A stretch of 21,645 nucleotides of DNA. Source: Pseudomonadota bacterium. GTDB lineage: Bacteria > Desulfobacterota > Desulfobulbia > Desulfobulbales > Desulfocapsaceae. Shown here one piece after another: positions 7,580 through 15,018 of this stretch. The first letter of the stretch is position 1, and every line of letters starts with the position of its first letter. The notes under the pieces were generated by a model. That model worked only from the letters and a program-made list of their open reading frames with translations, did not search any database and was not told where the DNA came from. The stretch covers positions 1 through 21,645 of the forward strand of contig JAEYNP010000063.1 in the NCBI GenBank assembly GCA_023412495.1, read 5' to 3'. The position numbers and the translations under genes are program-made.

Positions 7580-8407
7580 ATGAAGACATTGGATGATCCG
7601 GCCATCGAAAACCAGTTTCCCGAAGCGTTGCGGCGGTTGACCATCAACCGTTTCGAGACGGCTGCCCTCGGCATGACGCTCCTGGACCAGCAGGCTCTCG
7701 GCGACGGTGCGGACTCCGGCCTTCACGGTCGCGCCGCGGCAATTCTGCACGGCCGCGAGATGGCGCAGGCAGAATCCTATCGACTGAGCAAAAGACGGGC
7801 GGAATTTCTGGCCGGCCGAGTCTCGGCCAAATTGGCCCTGGCGCAGTTCTGGGCAGCAAAGGGCTTTTGCCGAGCCCTCTCGTCTGTGCAAATCGTCAAC
7901 GATCCAACCGGACGTCCCTTTATCAGGATGGAGCCTGTCCCCGGGGATAAAATTCGGCAGCCCCCTGAGATCTCCATCTCTCACGGCGGCGGCTACGGCG
8001 CGGCCCTGGCGGCCGATGTGCCCTGCGGCATCGACCTGCAGGAGCAAAGGCACACCCTGCTGAAAGTGATGGGAAAATACTGCATGGTCGAGGAAGACCA
8101 CATTCTCGCGGCCGCCCTGCCGAAAATGGCGCCGCCGGCCCGCTTGTCGCTCCTCTGGACGGCCAAGGAGGCGGCCAAAAAGGCGTGCAGCTCCCGTTGG
8201 ATGCCCGGTTTTCTCGATCTGCTGCTTGAAGGGTTTGAATGTCAGGAAGGCGACTGCCTGGTCCTCGAACTGCGACTGGCAAGGAGGCCGGAAGATTGCA
8301 GGCTGCCCGCGGCCCTCACCGTTCTGGCCACCACTTTTCATAACCACGGCCTGGCCGTCTGCATCATCAACGAGGCGCGCCGCAATGCCGGAACTGCCGG
8401 AAGTTGA
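7580..8407 (+). CDS. 4'-phosphopantetheinyl transferase superfamily protein
   Basis: This enzyme should transfer phosphopantetheine from CoA to a carrier-protein serine. The 275-residue protein has the two-lobe (Sfp/EntD-like) layout: KRRAEFLAGR (71-80), SISHGGGYGAAL (132-143), the Mg-binding GIDLQ (Asp152) and WTAKEAAKKA (193-202, Glu197). It is somewhat longer than typical Sfp proteins (about 225-240) because of an N-terminal extension. An in-frame TTG at 7544 lies within repeat copy C, so I prefer the ATG at 7580, although no strong ribosome-binding site precedes either. The carrier protein it serves (fatty acid, siderophore or polyketide synthesis) is not in the window. Its 3' end overlaps fpg by 23 bp. 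Confidence 0.85.
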   Translation: MKTLDDPAIENQFPEALRRLTINRFETAALGMTLLDQQALGDGADSGLHGRAAAILHGREMAQAESYRLSKRRAEFLAGRVSAKLALAQFWAAKGFCRALSSVQIVNDPTGRPFIRMEPVPGDKIRQPPEISISHGGGYGAALAADVPCGIDLQEQRHTLLKVMGKYCMVEEDHILAAALPKMAPPARLSLLWTAKEAAKKACSSRWMPGFLDLLLEGFECQEGDCLVLELRLARRPEDCRLPAALTVLATTFHNHGLAVCIINEARRNAGTAGS

Positions 8408-9215
8408 AGTCATCTGCCGGGGCCTACGCCCCCACCTGGTGGGTCGGATCGTCACCGGGCTCCTTACCAGCGGCAAAATCCTCCGGGAGGAAATACCCGT
8501 GGAGCGCCTGCGCCAGGAAATGGTGGATCGCCGGATCATCTCGGTGACCCGCCGGGCAAAATTCCTGCAGATCGGCCTGGAATCCGGGGCGGTGGTCATC
8601 ATCCATCTCGGCATGACCGGCAATCTCGGTTTCTTCTCCCCTGCCATGCCGCCGGCCAAGCACGACCATGTCCGGTGGCTGCTCGACAACGGCCTCGAGC
8701 TCCGCTACAATGACACCCGCCGGTTCGGCTCGATCCGAGTTCTCAGCCAGAAGGAAGTCCCGCGGATCGAGGAAACGGTTTACCAGACGACAGGTCCCGA
8801 ACCTTTCGTCGATGATTTCTCCGCGGAGTATCTCCACCGACTGGCAAAAGGCCGGGAGGTGGCGGTCAAGGTTTTTATCATGACCAACCAGGTGGTGGCC
8901 GGAGTGGGCAACATCTACGCCAACGAGAGCCTCTTTCGGGCAGGCATCAGACCGGACCGGAAAGTATCTTCCATCAGCAGAAAGGAATGGGCGAGACTGA
9001 TCACCGCCATCCGGGAAGTCCTCAGCCAGGCCATCGAATGCGGCGGCTCGACCATCAGCGATTTTGTCAACGCCGGGCGGGAAAAAGGCTATTTCCAGAT
9101 CAACTTCAAGGTCTACGGGAGAAGCGGGATGGCTTGCGCAGCCTGCGGCGCCACCATTGCCAAGAAGACTATCGGCGGCCGGGCCAGCTATAGCTGCCCG
9201 AAATGCCAGAGCTAG
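8385..9215 (+). CDS. mutM: Formamidopyrimidine-DNA glycosylase
   Basis: This base-excision repair enzyme removes 8-oxoguanine and ring-opened purines and has AP lyase activity. The N-terminus MPELPEVE provides the catalytic Pro (after Met removal) and Glu. The conserved Lys in RRAKFLQI, HLGMTG, NDTRRFG, GVGNIYANE and the C-terminal zinc finger (CAACG, then CPKC near the end) are all present. At 276 residues it is full length and should be active. The start at 8385 lies inside the 3' end of the upstream transferase gene, so the two are probably translationally coupled; this pairing has no obvious pathway logic. The TAG stop is part of a short repeat shared with pilZ. Confidence 0.95.
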   Translation: MPELPEVEVICRGLRPHLVGRIVTGLLTSGKILREEIPVERLRQEMVDRRIISVTRRAKFLQIGLESGAVVIIHLGMTGNLGFFSPAMPPAKHDHVRWLLDNGLELRYNDTRRFGSIRVLSQKEVPRIEETVYQTTGPEPFVDDFSAEYLHRLAKGREVAVKVFIMTNQVVAGVGNIYANESLFRAGIRPDRKVSSISRKEWARLITAIREVLSQAIECGGSTISDFVNAGREKGYFQINFKVYGRSGMACAACGATIAKKTIGGRASYSCPKCQS

Positions 9216-9233
9216 GAGCCTGTCGGATTATGC
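9211..9233 (+). repeat. Short dispersed repeat at the fpg stop codon
   Basis: GCTAGGAGCCTGTCGG followed by ATTATGC. It matches the minus-strand sequence at 5162-5184 in 21 of 23 positions. The TAG is the fpg stop codon. Confidence 0.8.
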
Positions 9234-9245
9234 GGGGTGGATTGA

Positions 9246-9331
9246 GTGGACAGAGTGGAACTCGTGGACCATGTGGACTGGGTGAGCGCCGAGCAGCCGG
9301 GCGCCATGTCCACCAGGTCCACAATGTCCAC
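9246..9331. repeat. Inverted 9-bp-period GTGGAC / GTCCAC structure
   Basis: GTGGAC-type units start at 9246, 9255 (GTGGAA), 9264 and 9273, exactly 9 bp apart. Their reverse complement GTCCAC starts at 9308, 9317 and 9326, also 9 bp apart. The two arms can pair into an imperfect hairpin of roughly 27-30 bp around a GC-rich centre. It lies between the convergent fpg and moeA genes, where a bidirectional terminator or mRNA end-protector would fit; no T-tract is seen. Confidence 0.75.
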
Positions 9332-9349
9332 AGCCTCCCAGCTAGACCC

Positions 9350-10591
9350 TTATAACGAGATCAAAGGCATGCCGACCACATGGACCTCGACCTGATCCTC
9401 CGCTTCGTACCGGGATTGGCCTGGCGGCAGCAGGATATGGCAATTCGGGGTCTCCAGCCGACCGGCCAGCCGCACCCGGCACAGCCCCCCGGCAATTTGA
9501 AGTACCCCGTCCTTCAACTGCAGGACGTCAGGTTTCTTTATAATCAGCGGATGGAGCAGTGAAGCCCGCGTCTTCTTCGGCCCCTCTTCCTCTACCCCTT
9601 GCATGAAGAGCAGTGCCGGTCCGACCAGGGTGTGCAGGAGGGTGCGCACGGCATGGGGGGGACCGGGCAGGGCAAAGAACAACGTCTCCCCCAGTTGCCC
9701 GAAGAGCATGCGCTTGCCGGGCCTCATGGCCAGTCCATTGAAGAAGACAAGGCCCCCGGATGCCCAAAAAGCCTCCTCCACCAGATCGTATTTGCCGGGC
9801 CCCATACCTCCGGTGCTGACGACTACATCGCCTTGCCACTCCCTCATTTCGGCAAATACGCTCGAGAGTTCGGCAAAGGTATCCCCGGCGATGCCGAAAT
9901 CGTTGAGCGTCGCACCATAGGAGGCGAGGATTCCCGCAAGGAGCAGGGAATTCGAGGATACCTTCTGTCCGCCCTTCAGGCCTTCCGCCGAAATCTTCAG
10001 CTCGCTGCCGGTGCAGAAATAGCCAACCGCAGGGTTGGCGGCGACCCCGATCTCATTGATTCCGCATGAAGAAAGCAGCTCCAGATGCTCCCCCTGCAGC
10101 CGCACACCTCCCCCAACCAGCCGTTCCCCCCGTGCTATCTCGCTGCCCGCAGGGCGGATGAAGGTGGCAGGGACCTGCAGGAGATGCTCCGGGATCGTTA
10201 CCAGGCCATCCTGTTCCACACATTGCTCGAAGGGAACGACCCGTTCGCTGCCCTCCGGCACCATGCCTCCGGTCATTATCCGGCAGGCGGTCCCCGGCAC
10301 CAGCCTCACAACAGGTTCGACACGGCCGGCTGCGATCTCGTCTACTATCCGGAATTGCCATGTCCCCCCTCCGTCGTCAACCGAAGGGATCACATAGCCG
10401 TCGCGAATCGATTCGGCATACCCTGGCACCGGCTGAGGGGCGGGAATATCTGCAAGGGTTCTCCGGCCGAGGGCATCACGAATCTCGACGTCTTCGGAAG
10501 GCAGTCGGCGGAGATGTTCCAGGATGAGCTGCCGCGCCTTCGACAGCGTACATATGATGTCGTCCTCGTGAGGGGTCGTCTTTCTTTGCAT
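9350..10591 (-). CDS. moeA: Molybdopterin molybdenumtransferase MoeA family protein (divergent)
   Basis: MoeA inserts molybdate into adenylylated molybdopterin, in the cytoplasm. The 413-residue protein has family elements in order: SIRDGYV (61-67), RIMTGGMVPEG (104-114), VSTGGMGPGKYD (258-269), MRPGKRMLFG (289-298) and ALPGPPHA (307-314). Several are altered from the usual pattern: GGVSVGDYD is replaced by GGMGPGKYD and LPGNPVS by LPGPPHA. The final Asp of the GxYD motif is kept. This may be a diverged paralogue rather than the housekeeping enzyme, and no other molybdenum cofactor gene is nearby. A weak AGG precedes the ATG. It converges on fpg, with a hairpin structure between the two. Confidence 0.82.
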   Translation of the reverse strand: MQRKTTPHEDDIICTLSKARQLILEHLRRLPSEDVEIRDALGRRTLADIPAPQPVPGYAESIRDGYVIPSVDDGGGTWQFRIVDEIAAGRVEPVVRLVPGTACRIMTGGMVPEGSERVVPFEQCVEQDGLVTIPEHLLQVPATFIRPAGSEIARGERLVGGGVRLQGEHLELLSSCGINEIGVAANPAVGYFCTGSELKISAEGLKGGQKVSSNSLLLAGILASYGATLNDFGIAGDTFAELSSVFAEMREWQGDVVVSTGGMGPGKYDLVEEAFWASGGLVFFNGLAMRPGKRMLFGQLGETLFFALPGPPHAVRTLLHTLVGPALLFMQGVEEEGPKKTRASLLHPLIIKKPDVLQLKDGVLQIAGGLCRVRLAGRLETPNCHILLPPGQSRYEAEDQVEVHVVGMPLISL

Positions 10592-10830
10592 CAGTCAGCA
10601 ACCTGTTACCGCAAGAGTTCATCGATGGTCCGCTCGGCTGCCCGGCAGTCGCATTGCGGGGGCTATTCTTGTATCCTGCGAAGCACCGAAGACCGTGAGA
10701 TTTTTCATCGAAATTTTTCGGGCTCACTCTTTTCGTAAGAACAAACGAGAACATCGCGGCCATAGTATACCCATTGCCGGATGAACTCCAAGGAGAATTT
10801 TTTGGTGCATGACAAGGAAGAACGTGAGCG
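10592..10830. other. Intergenic region upstream of moeA
   Basis: About 240 bp between the moeA start and the 3' end of the sugar transferase gene. I see no convincing gene; it should hold the moeA promoter, but no good -35/-10 pair was picked out. Confidence 0.4.
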
Positions 10831-10850
10831 AAAAGAGGCTCCGAGAAGCC
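10831..10850 (-). terminator. Weak candidate terminator after the sugar transferase gene
   Basis: Directly after the TAG stop, the minus strand reads GGCTTCTCGGAGCC followed by TCTTTT. The stem is only about 4-5 bp, so this is a weak intrinsic terminator candidate. Confidence 0.35.
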
Positions 10851-12230
10851 CTATCTCGAACCCTCCCGGGCAAGGATGGTTTTCGCGGTCTTGAAGATGA
10901 TCAGGAAATCGAAGGCGAGGGACAGATTTTTCATGTAGTAGAGGTCGTATTCCAATTTTTTTAGAGCATCGTGCTCCGAGGCTCCGTAAGGATAACACAC
11001 CTGGGCCCATCCGGTTACCCCCGGCCTGAGCTCGTGCCGGATATCGTAAAATGGAATTTTTTTGACAAGCTCGTCGATGAAGACCTTTCTTTCCGGCCTC
11101 GGCCCGACCAGGCTCATCTCGCCTTTGAAGATATTGATCAGCTGCGGCAATTCATCGATGCGCAGCTGGCGTATCACAGCTCCGACCCTGGTCACCCTCG
11201 GGTCGTTTTCCGCTGCCCACACTGCGCCGTCTTTTTCAGCATCCTGACGCATGGAACGGAACTTAATCACCCGGAACGGTCGATTTTTTTCCCCGACCCT
11301 CTCTTGGGTATAGAAGATCGGTCCGGGGCTTTCCAATTTGATGAGGATGGCGGTGAGTGTCAGAACCGGCAGGGTAATGACAAAGAGTGAAATCGCCGAA
11401 ATCAGATCCACGGTCCGCTTGAGCAGATGCGTGACTCGGCTGGACCGGAAGCCGTCAGAATAGATTATCCAGCTGGGGGGAACTTTCTCCACCAGGATCT
11501 TACCGGTGAGCCTCTCAAAAAAGTTAACCCCCTGCTCTATGAAGAAGCCCCGCATCTTGTATTTAAGCAGGGTCTGAACCGGGGTCTCGCCCCGCGGGTC
11601 ATCGAGGGCGACCACGATCCGCTGCAGTTTATGCCGGCGAAAGAGCTCCTCATAGTCCTCCAGTCGCGGCCGAACGGGTGCCTTGTACGGATTGAAGGAC
11701 GGTTGCCCCGTCCCGACGAAGCCGCATATCCTGTGCACCGAATCCGGAACGCCTTCCACCTCCCTGGCGATATCGGCGGCGAGGGCGCCGGTCCCGACCA
11801 CCAGGACATCTTGAACAAAGTACCGGTTTCGCAGGATAAAATAATACCCTCCTCGCCACAATATAACAGTCAGGCATATACCAACATATCCAATCAGAAA
11901 AATTTTCGTATTAATGATCATATACGGAACAATATAGTATATGGCCGCGAGAATAACACAACCAACTCCAAAGGATTGAACCATACGGGTAAAAGTGTTA
12001 GGAATAGTCAGGTCTCCATTGACATTATAGAGATCGAAAAAATACAGGCAAAGAAGAAAAACCCCAGTAACAAGAAGAGCTCTTGCGGAGTTCATCGGTA
12101 AATCCAGGTAAAAAAGAGTCGATCCCAAGATATACCAATCCACAACCACGAGCGACATAAAAATAAGGAACCCTTCACCCAAAAAAAACACCACGTTCCT
12201 TAATTTGTAATATGAATTGATTATAAACAT
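10851..12230 (-). CDS. Polyprenyl-phosphate sugar-1-phosphate transferase, exosortase-associated EpsB type
   Basis: This membrane enzyme should start exopolysaccharide repeat-unit synthesis by moving a sugar-1-phosphate from a nucleotide sugar to undecaprenyl phosphate. The 459-residue protein has an N-terminal membrane part (hydrophobic segments around 12-30, 50-66, 88-104 and 108-124), a soluble Rossmann-like linker (VLVVGTGALAADIA, 142-155), another membrane segment (275-297) and the C-terminal sugar transferase domain with KFRSMR (323-328), RIDELPQL (357-364), SLVGPRPE (373-380), LRPGVTGWAQ (401-410) and YDLYYMKN (428-435). The layout fits the PEP-CTERM/EpsB family (TIGR03013, from memory). 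The first roughly 120 codons are strikingly AT-rich compared with the rest. No clear ribosome-binding site precedes the ATG at 12230. The donor sugar cannot be read from sequence. Confidence 0.9.
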   Translation of the reverse strand: MFIINSYYKLRNVVFFLGEGFLIFMSLVVVDWYILGSTLFYLDLPMNSARALLVTGVFLLCLYFFDLYNVNGDLTIPNTFTRMVQSFGVGCVILAAIYYIVPYMIINTKIFLIGYVGICLTVILWRGGYYFILRNRYFVQDVLVVGTGALAADIAREVEGVPDSVHRICGFVGTGQPSFNPYKAPVRPRLEDYEELFRRHKLQRIVVALDDPRGETPVQTLLKYKMRGFFIEQGVNFFERLTGKILVEKVPPSWIIYSDGFRSSRVTHLLKRTVDLISAISLFVITLPVLTLTAILIKLESPGPIFYTQERVGEKNRPFRVIKFRSMRQDAEKDGAVWAAENDPRVTRVGAVIRQLRIDELPQLINIFKGEMSLVGPRPERKVFIDELVKKIPFYDIRHELRPGVTGWAQVCYPYGASEHDALKKLEYDLYYMKNLSLAFDFLIIFKTAKTILAREGSR

Positions 12231-12278
12231 ATGTGCGTATTTATTGAAAATAATGAACTTAATGTTTGCTAGGTTTAC

Positions 12279-12306
12279 ATTATATCACCCTTTGAATAAA
12301 AAACAA
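12279..12306 (-). promoter_or_regulatory. Candidate promoter of the sugar transferase gene
   Basis: On the minus strand TTGTTT (12301-12306) is followed after 16 bp by a perfect TATAAT (12279-12284). The start codon is 48 bp downstream. The -35 matches only three consensus bases. Confidence 0.5.
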
Positions 12307-12428
12307 GGTGCGTCACAAAGTCTCACGCTCATTGTCGGAGAAATGCGATAACGGCGAGCCACGGCAAATCCTGAAGAAACAGATTATTGGCGAGGTGCAG
12401 TTGGAGAGCAGATGCCCGAAAACGACAA

Positions 12429-12545
12429 GCCCCTGGCCAGGGCTGACCAGGGGCGGATGTTGCAGGGGCATCTCGAAACGATGTCCCATTGCGGTGGTGC
12501 AGGCGGAACCATCCCCCGACTGCCCCGGAGGGGCTGTCGGGGGAT
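12429..12545. other. Cluster of three strong hairpins in an intergenic region
   Basis: Three successive stems are visible: GCCCCTGG (12429-12436) with CCAGGGGC (12447-12454); GGGGCATC (12465-12472) with GATGTCCC (12480-12487, one G-U); and a 16-bp arm starting ATCCCCCGAC (12511-12526) with its complement (12530-12545, one mismatch) around a 3-nt loop. No run of T follows on either strand, so these are not standard intrinsic terminators. The region 12307-12555 contains no convincing gene. A structured non-coding RNA or a mobile-element remnant is possible. It lies upstream of the candidate sugar transferase promoter, so it would not be in that transcript. Confidence 0.6.
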
Positions 12546-12555
12546 CAGTTCGTGA

Positions 12556-12698
12556 TTAGTACCTTAGAAATTCGTTTCTTGTTTTTTTGAAACGCATTTC
12601 GTGAAGGTACTTATACCCCTCAAGGGGGTACTGAAAAGAGTCCTCTCTGCTGTTGGAGGGGATCACGACCCTTGGGTTGCGGGGTCAGCTCGCATTAG
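12556..12698 (+). repeat. Structured dispersed repeat, copy D (full length)
   Basis: It starts TTAGTACCTTAG and ends CGCATTAG. Hairpin 1 pairs GAAATTCGTTTC (12567-12578) with GAAACGCATTTC (12589-12600), with one mismatch; hairpin 2 pairs TACCCC (12614-12619) with GGGGTA (12625-12630); the hairpin 3 region (CTCTGCTGT, GGAGGGGAT) and a shortened hairpin 4 (GCGGGGTCAGCTCGC) follow. On the minus strand its CTAATGCG end provides the TAA stop codon of the small FnIII gene. Confidence 0.92.
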
Positions 12699-13075
12699 CT
12701 TTTTTTCTCTATTTTGATGATCATGGGAGCTATCCCGGGTTCAACGGTGACTACTTCCGAGTACCCGCTTTCTTCGCTGTCATTGTAGGCAGTGAGGACA
12801 AACTGGTAGGCCTCGCTCGGCGATAGGCCGGTCACCGTATACGTAGTGACGTTGCCCACCACGATAGGGGCGCTGCCCTCGGTCAGGCCCGATCCCGAAT
12901 AGGGGGCGGCCGAATCGGTTCCCGTCTTGTAGTAAAGCTTGTAGCCGACTACCGGTTCCGGATTCGCCGTCCAGACAAAAGACACATCCCGGGCGAAAGA
13001 CAGGCTGGGGAAGAACAGCAGGGCGGCGCCAAGCAAGGCAGCTTTTACGGTTCGATTTGCATTAAGATTCTTCAT
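12695..13075 (-). CDS. Small secreted fibronectin type III domain protein
   Basis: The 126-residue protein has an N-terminal signal peptide (positive start, hydrophobic core about 11-23, likely cut after SLSFA near residue 28) followed by a single FnIII domain: FVWTANPEPVVGYKLYYKTG, then TYTVTGLSPSEAYQFVLTAYNDS. It should be exported and act as a binding or structural module at the cell surface; the partner is unknown. AAGGAA lies about 8 bp before the ATG. It follows the large PKD protein by 32 bp and is probably co-transcribed with it. The end of the protein (IIKIEKKS) runs straight into repeat copy D, which gives the stop codon; the original C-terminus may have been altered. No PEP-CTERM-like tail is present. 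Confidence 0.82.
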   Translation of the reverse strand: MKNLNANRTVKAALLGAALLFFPSLSFARDVSFVWTANPEPVVGYKLYYKTGTDSAAPYSGSGLTEGSAPIVVGNVTTYTVTGLSPSEAYQFVLTAYNDSEESGYSEVVTVEPGIAPMIIKIEKKS

Positions 13076-13107
13076 TTTCTGTGATTCCTTATGATGTGAA
13101 GTCGGGG

Positions 13108-15018
13108 TTATTGTTGCACCGTTGCCGCAGCACCGAAGACGAGGTAGCCGACGACTTCTTCAACGTGGTTGGTCTCTGCATCCTTGGACTTCTCCTCCTC
13201 GATCTTCACCTGGACAGCCGTGTTGGTCCGATCCTTGAAGCGAACCGCCGCGGTATCGTTCCCCGCGGTTGTCTGCATTCCGGCGACAATGGCCGGCTGC
13301 TCGGGGAATGCGGTCTTGAAAGTAATGTTCGTCCAATTATGGGTGGCGTTATTCTCGGTGACACCGGCTTCGAAGAGCAGGCCGGAGATCTCTCCCTGGC
13401 CGGGCTCCAAGGCCAGGTAGCCGATTGTCTCGGGCATATGCGAGTTCATCGTCGATTCCTGCTCCTGCAGGCGATACGCAAAGGAGTTGACTTGAATATT
13501 TCTCACCCTGCCGGTGACGGCATCGGTTTCATTGTTCGTTACCACCTGGGTCAGGATGACCGGAACGACCTTAAACGGCTGCTTAAGGGCAACCTGGGAA
13601 AAAGTGGTGGTACCGGTAAAGGTGCCGGCTTCAATCTTGCTGCCGTTGCTCAAGGTGTGCACACCTTTTTCAATTACCAGGTAATTGACGGTTTCCATCA
13701 CGTGGGTTTGATCCAGGTAATCCCACTCCTGCATGCGGATCTCGAAACCCTGCTGATTGATGTTGCGGATGCGTACGGTAGCCGGATCGGTTCCTTGAAT
13801 CGTGGGAGGACCGGCAATGACCACAGGATCGACAAAGGGAGTCTCGAAGAGAACCTTGACCCATTCATGATTAATGCTGATTTCGCCCACTTCGATGGGG
13901 AGCGAGGCACCGACCTGGAGCTCCTTGCTGGCCGTAGCGGTAGCGCCTTTCTCATCAGTAACCTGCAAGGAGACGGTATAGGCGCCTGTCTTCGCATAGG
14001 CGTGCTGGGCGGTTGCACCGCTGCCGGTCGCGCCGTCGCCGAAATCCCAGCTGTATTGGACGATGGAACCGTCCGGGTCGGAGGATTGCGCACCATCGAA
14101 AGCAACCGTCAGGCCCTGGGACGCATTCGCAGAGATGATGGCGGTGGGTTTTTTGTTCTCCGCCGTGGGCTGACCGACGACGATGGGGGTTTCAGTGGAA
14201 TCGGTCGAGCCGTAGCTGTCCTCGACGGTGAGCCGGGCGTAATAGGTGCCTGGAGCGGTGTACGTATGGGAGACGGTTGCTCCCGCCGCCTGGGCACCGT
14301 CTCCGAAGGTCCAGCTGTACTTGGCCAACGTCGCCTTGGTGGCGGTCGAGGAAGAACCGTCGAAATTCACGGTCAACGGCGCGTTACCGGCGGCAGTCGA
14401 AGAAGAAAGCACCGCGGTCGGCGGATATGCTTCGCTGGAAGTCAGCGCGCCGGAAAGCTGTTTTTCACCGCCGTTGCCATCCACCGCAGCAATGGTGAAG
14501 GTGTTGTCGGCGGTGGAGAATTCGGATGTATAGGTGAACTGCCTGGCCGAAGGATCGGTAACTTCCTGGATCAGAGTCCCGTTGTTGTAGATGCGGAACC
14601 CACCCTGGTTGGCCGTGCCGCTGTCCACCTCCCAGGCCAGATTGACGCTATGGGTCGAGCTGACGACAAAAGAATATGCCGGAGAAGGGAGGCTTTCGGT
14701 ACCGTCGTCATAATATGCTTTGAGAGTGAAGTCGAAGGTGCCGTCTTTCGCGGTAAAGGCACAAGCCATTTTGGAAACGGTCGGATCGTTTGTGGCGCAG
14801 ATCTGACTGCCTTCCATGTACAACCGGTAACCGGCCAGTTTTTTGGTCGAATCGATCGGGTTATCGAAGGAAAAGTCGATTTCCAGGTTTCGCTCTGAAG
14901 CTCCCAGGGTAATTCCTCCTGCACCCATCGACAACGATGGTATGCAGAGTGAAAGAATAAACAGAAGCAGCAGGTTGTACATCTTGATTGGCTTTGAAGG
15001 TAGTTGAGCGGTATTCAC
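13108..15018 (-). CDS. Secreted PKD-domain protein with three C-terminal beta repeats
   Basis: This 636-residue extracellular protein has a signal peptide (hydrophobic 14-30, likely cut near residue 33), two FnIII-like segments (about 35-120 and 120-195), two PKD domains (about 198-281 with YSWTFGDGA, and 290-369 with YSWDFGDGA), and three related C-terminal repeats (about 374-452, 456-540 and 546-630). Each repeat has a PxVxA-type strand, a V-RIRN or V-RFKD strand, a QE- or EE-rich strand and ends ETVNYLVIEKG, ETIGYLALEPG or EEVVGYLVFG. The repeats resemble H-type lectin-like folds, so carbohydrate binding at the surface is a reasonable guess. GTG at 15018 is preferred because AAGGAG lies 6 bp upstream. 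There is no hydrophobic sorting tail. It probably forms an operon with the small FnIII gene. Confidence 0.85.
   Translation of the reverse strand: MNTAQLPSKPIKMYNLLLLFILSLCIPSLSMGAGGITLGASERNLEIDFSFDNPIDSTKKLAGYRLYMEGSQICATNDPTVSKMACAFTAKDGTFDFTLKAYYDDGTESLPSPAYSFVVSSTHSVNLAWEVDSGTANQGGFRIYNNGTLIQEVTDPSARQFTYTSEFSTADNTFTIAAVDGNGGEKQLSGALTSSEAYPPTAVLSSSTAAGNAPLTVNFDGSSSTATKATLAKYSWTFGDGAQAAGATVSHTYTAPGTYYARLTVEDSYGSTDSTETPIVVGQPTAENKKPTAIISANASQGLTVAFDGAQSSDPDGSIVQYSWDFGDGATGSGATAQHAYAKTGAYTVSLQVTDEKGATATASKELQVGASLPIEVGEISINHEWVKVLFETPFVDPVVIAGPPTIQGTDPATVRIRNINQQGFEIRMQEWDYLDQTHVMETVNYLVIEKGVHTLSNGSKIEAGTFTGTTTFSQVALKQPFKVVPVILTQVVTNNETDAVTGRVRNIQVNSFAYRLQEQESTMNSHMPETIGYLALEPGQGEISGLLFEAGVTENNATHNWTNITFKTAFPEQPAIVAGMQTTAGNDTAAVRFKDRTNTAVQVKIEEEKSKDAETNHVEEVVGYLVFGAAATVQQ

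Noticed and set aside
12308..12420. Possible c-di-GMP (GEMM) riboswitch because of GGCAAATCCTGAAGAAACAG
   Set aside because: The conserved GGACGCAAAGCC-type half and the tetraloop-receptor pattern are missing, and the orientation does not face a gene.
12308..12559. 83-codon plus-strand frame over the three-hairpin cluster
   Set aside because: It runs through perfect inverted repeats, has no family resemblance and lacks a ribosome-binding site.
13081..14898. 605-codon plus-strand frame opposite the PKD gene
   Set aside because: It is antisense to a clear signal-peptide/PKD protein, and its sequence has no domain; the long frame comes from GC-rich codon bias.
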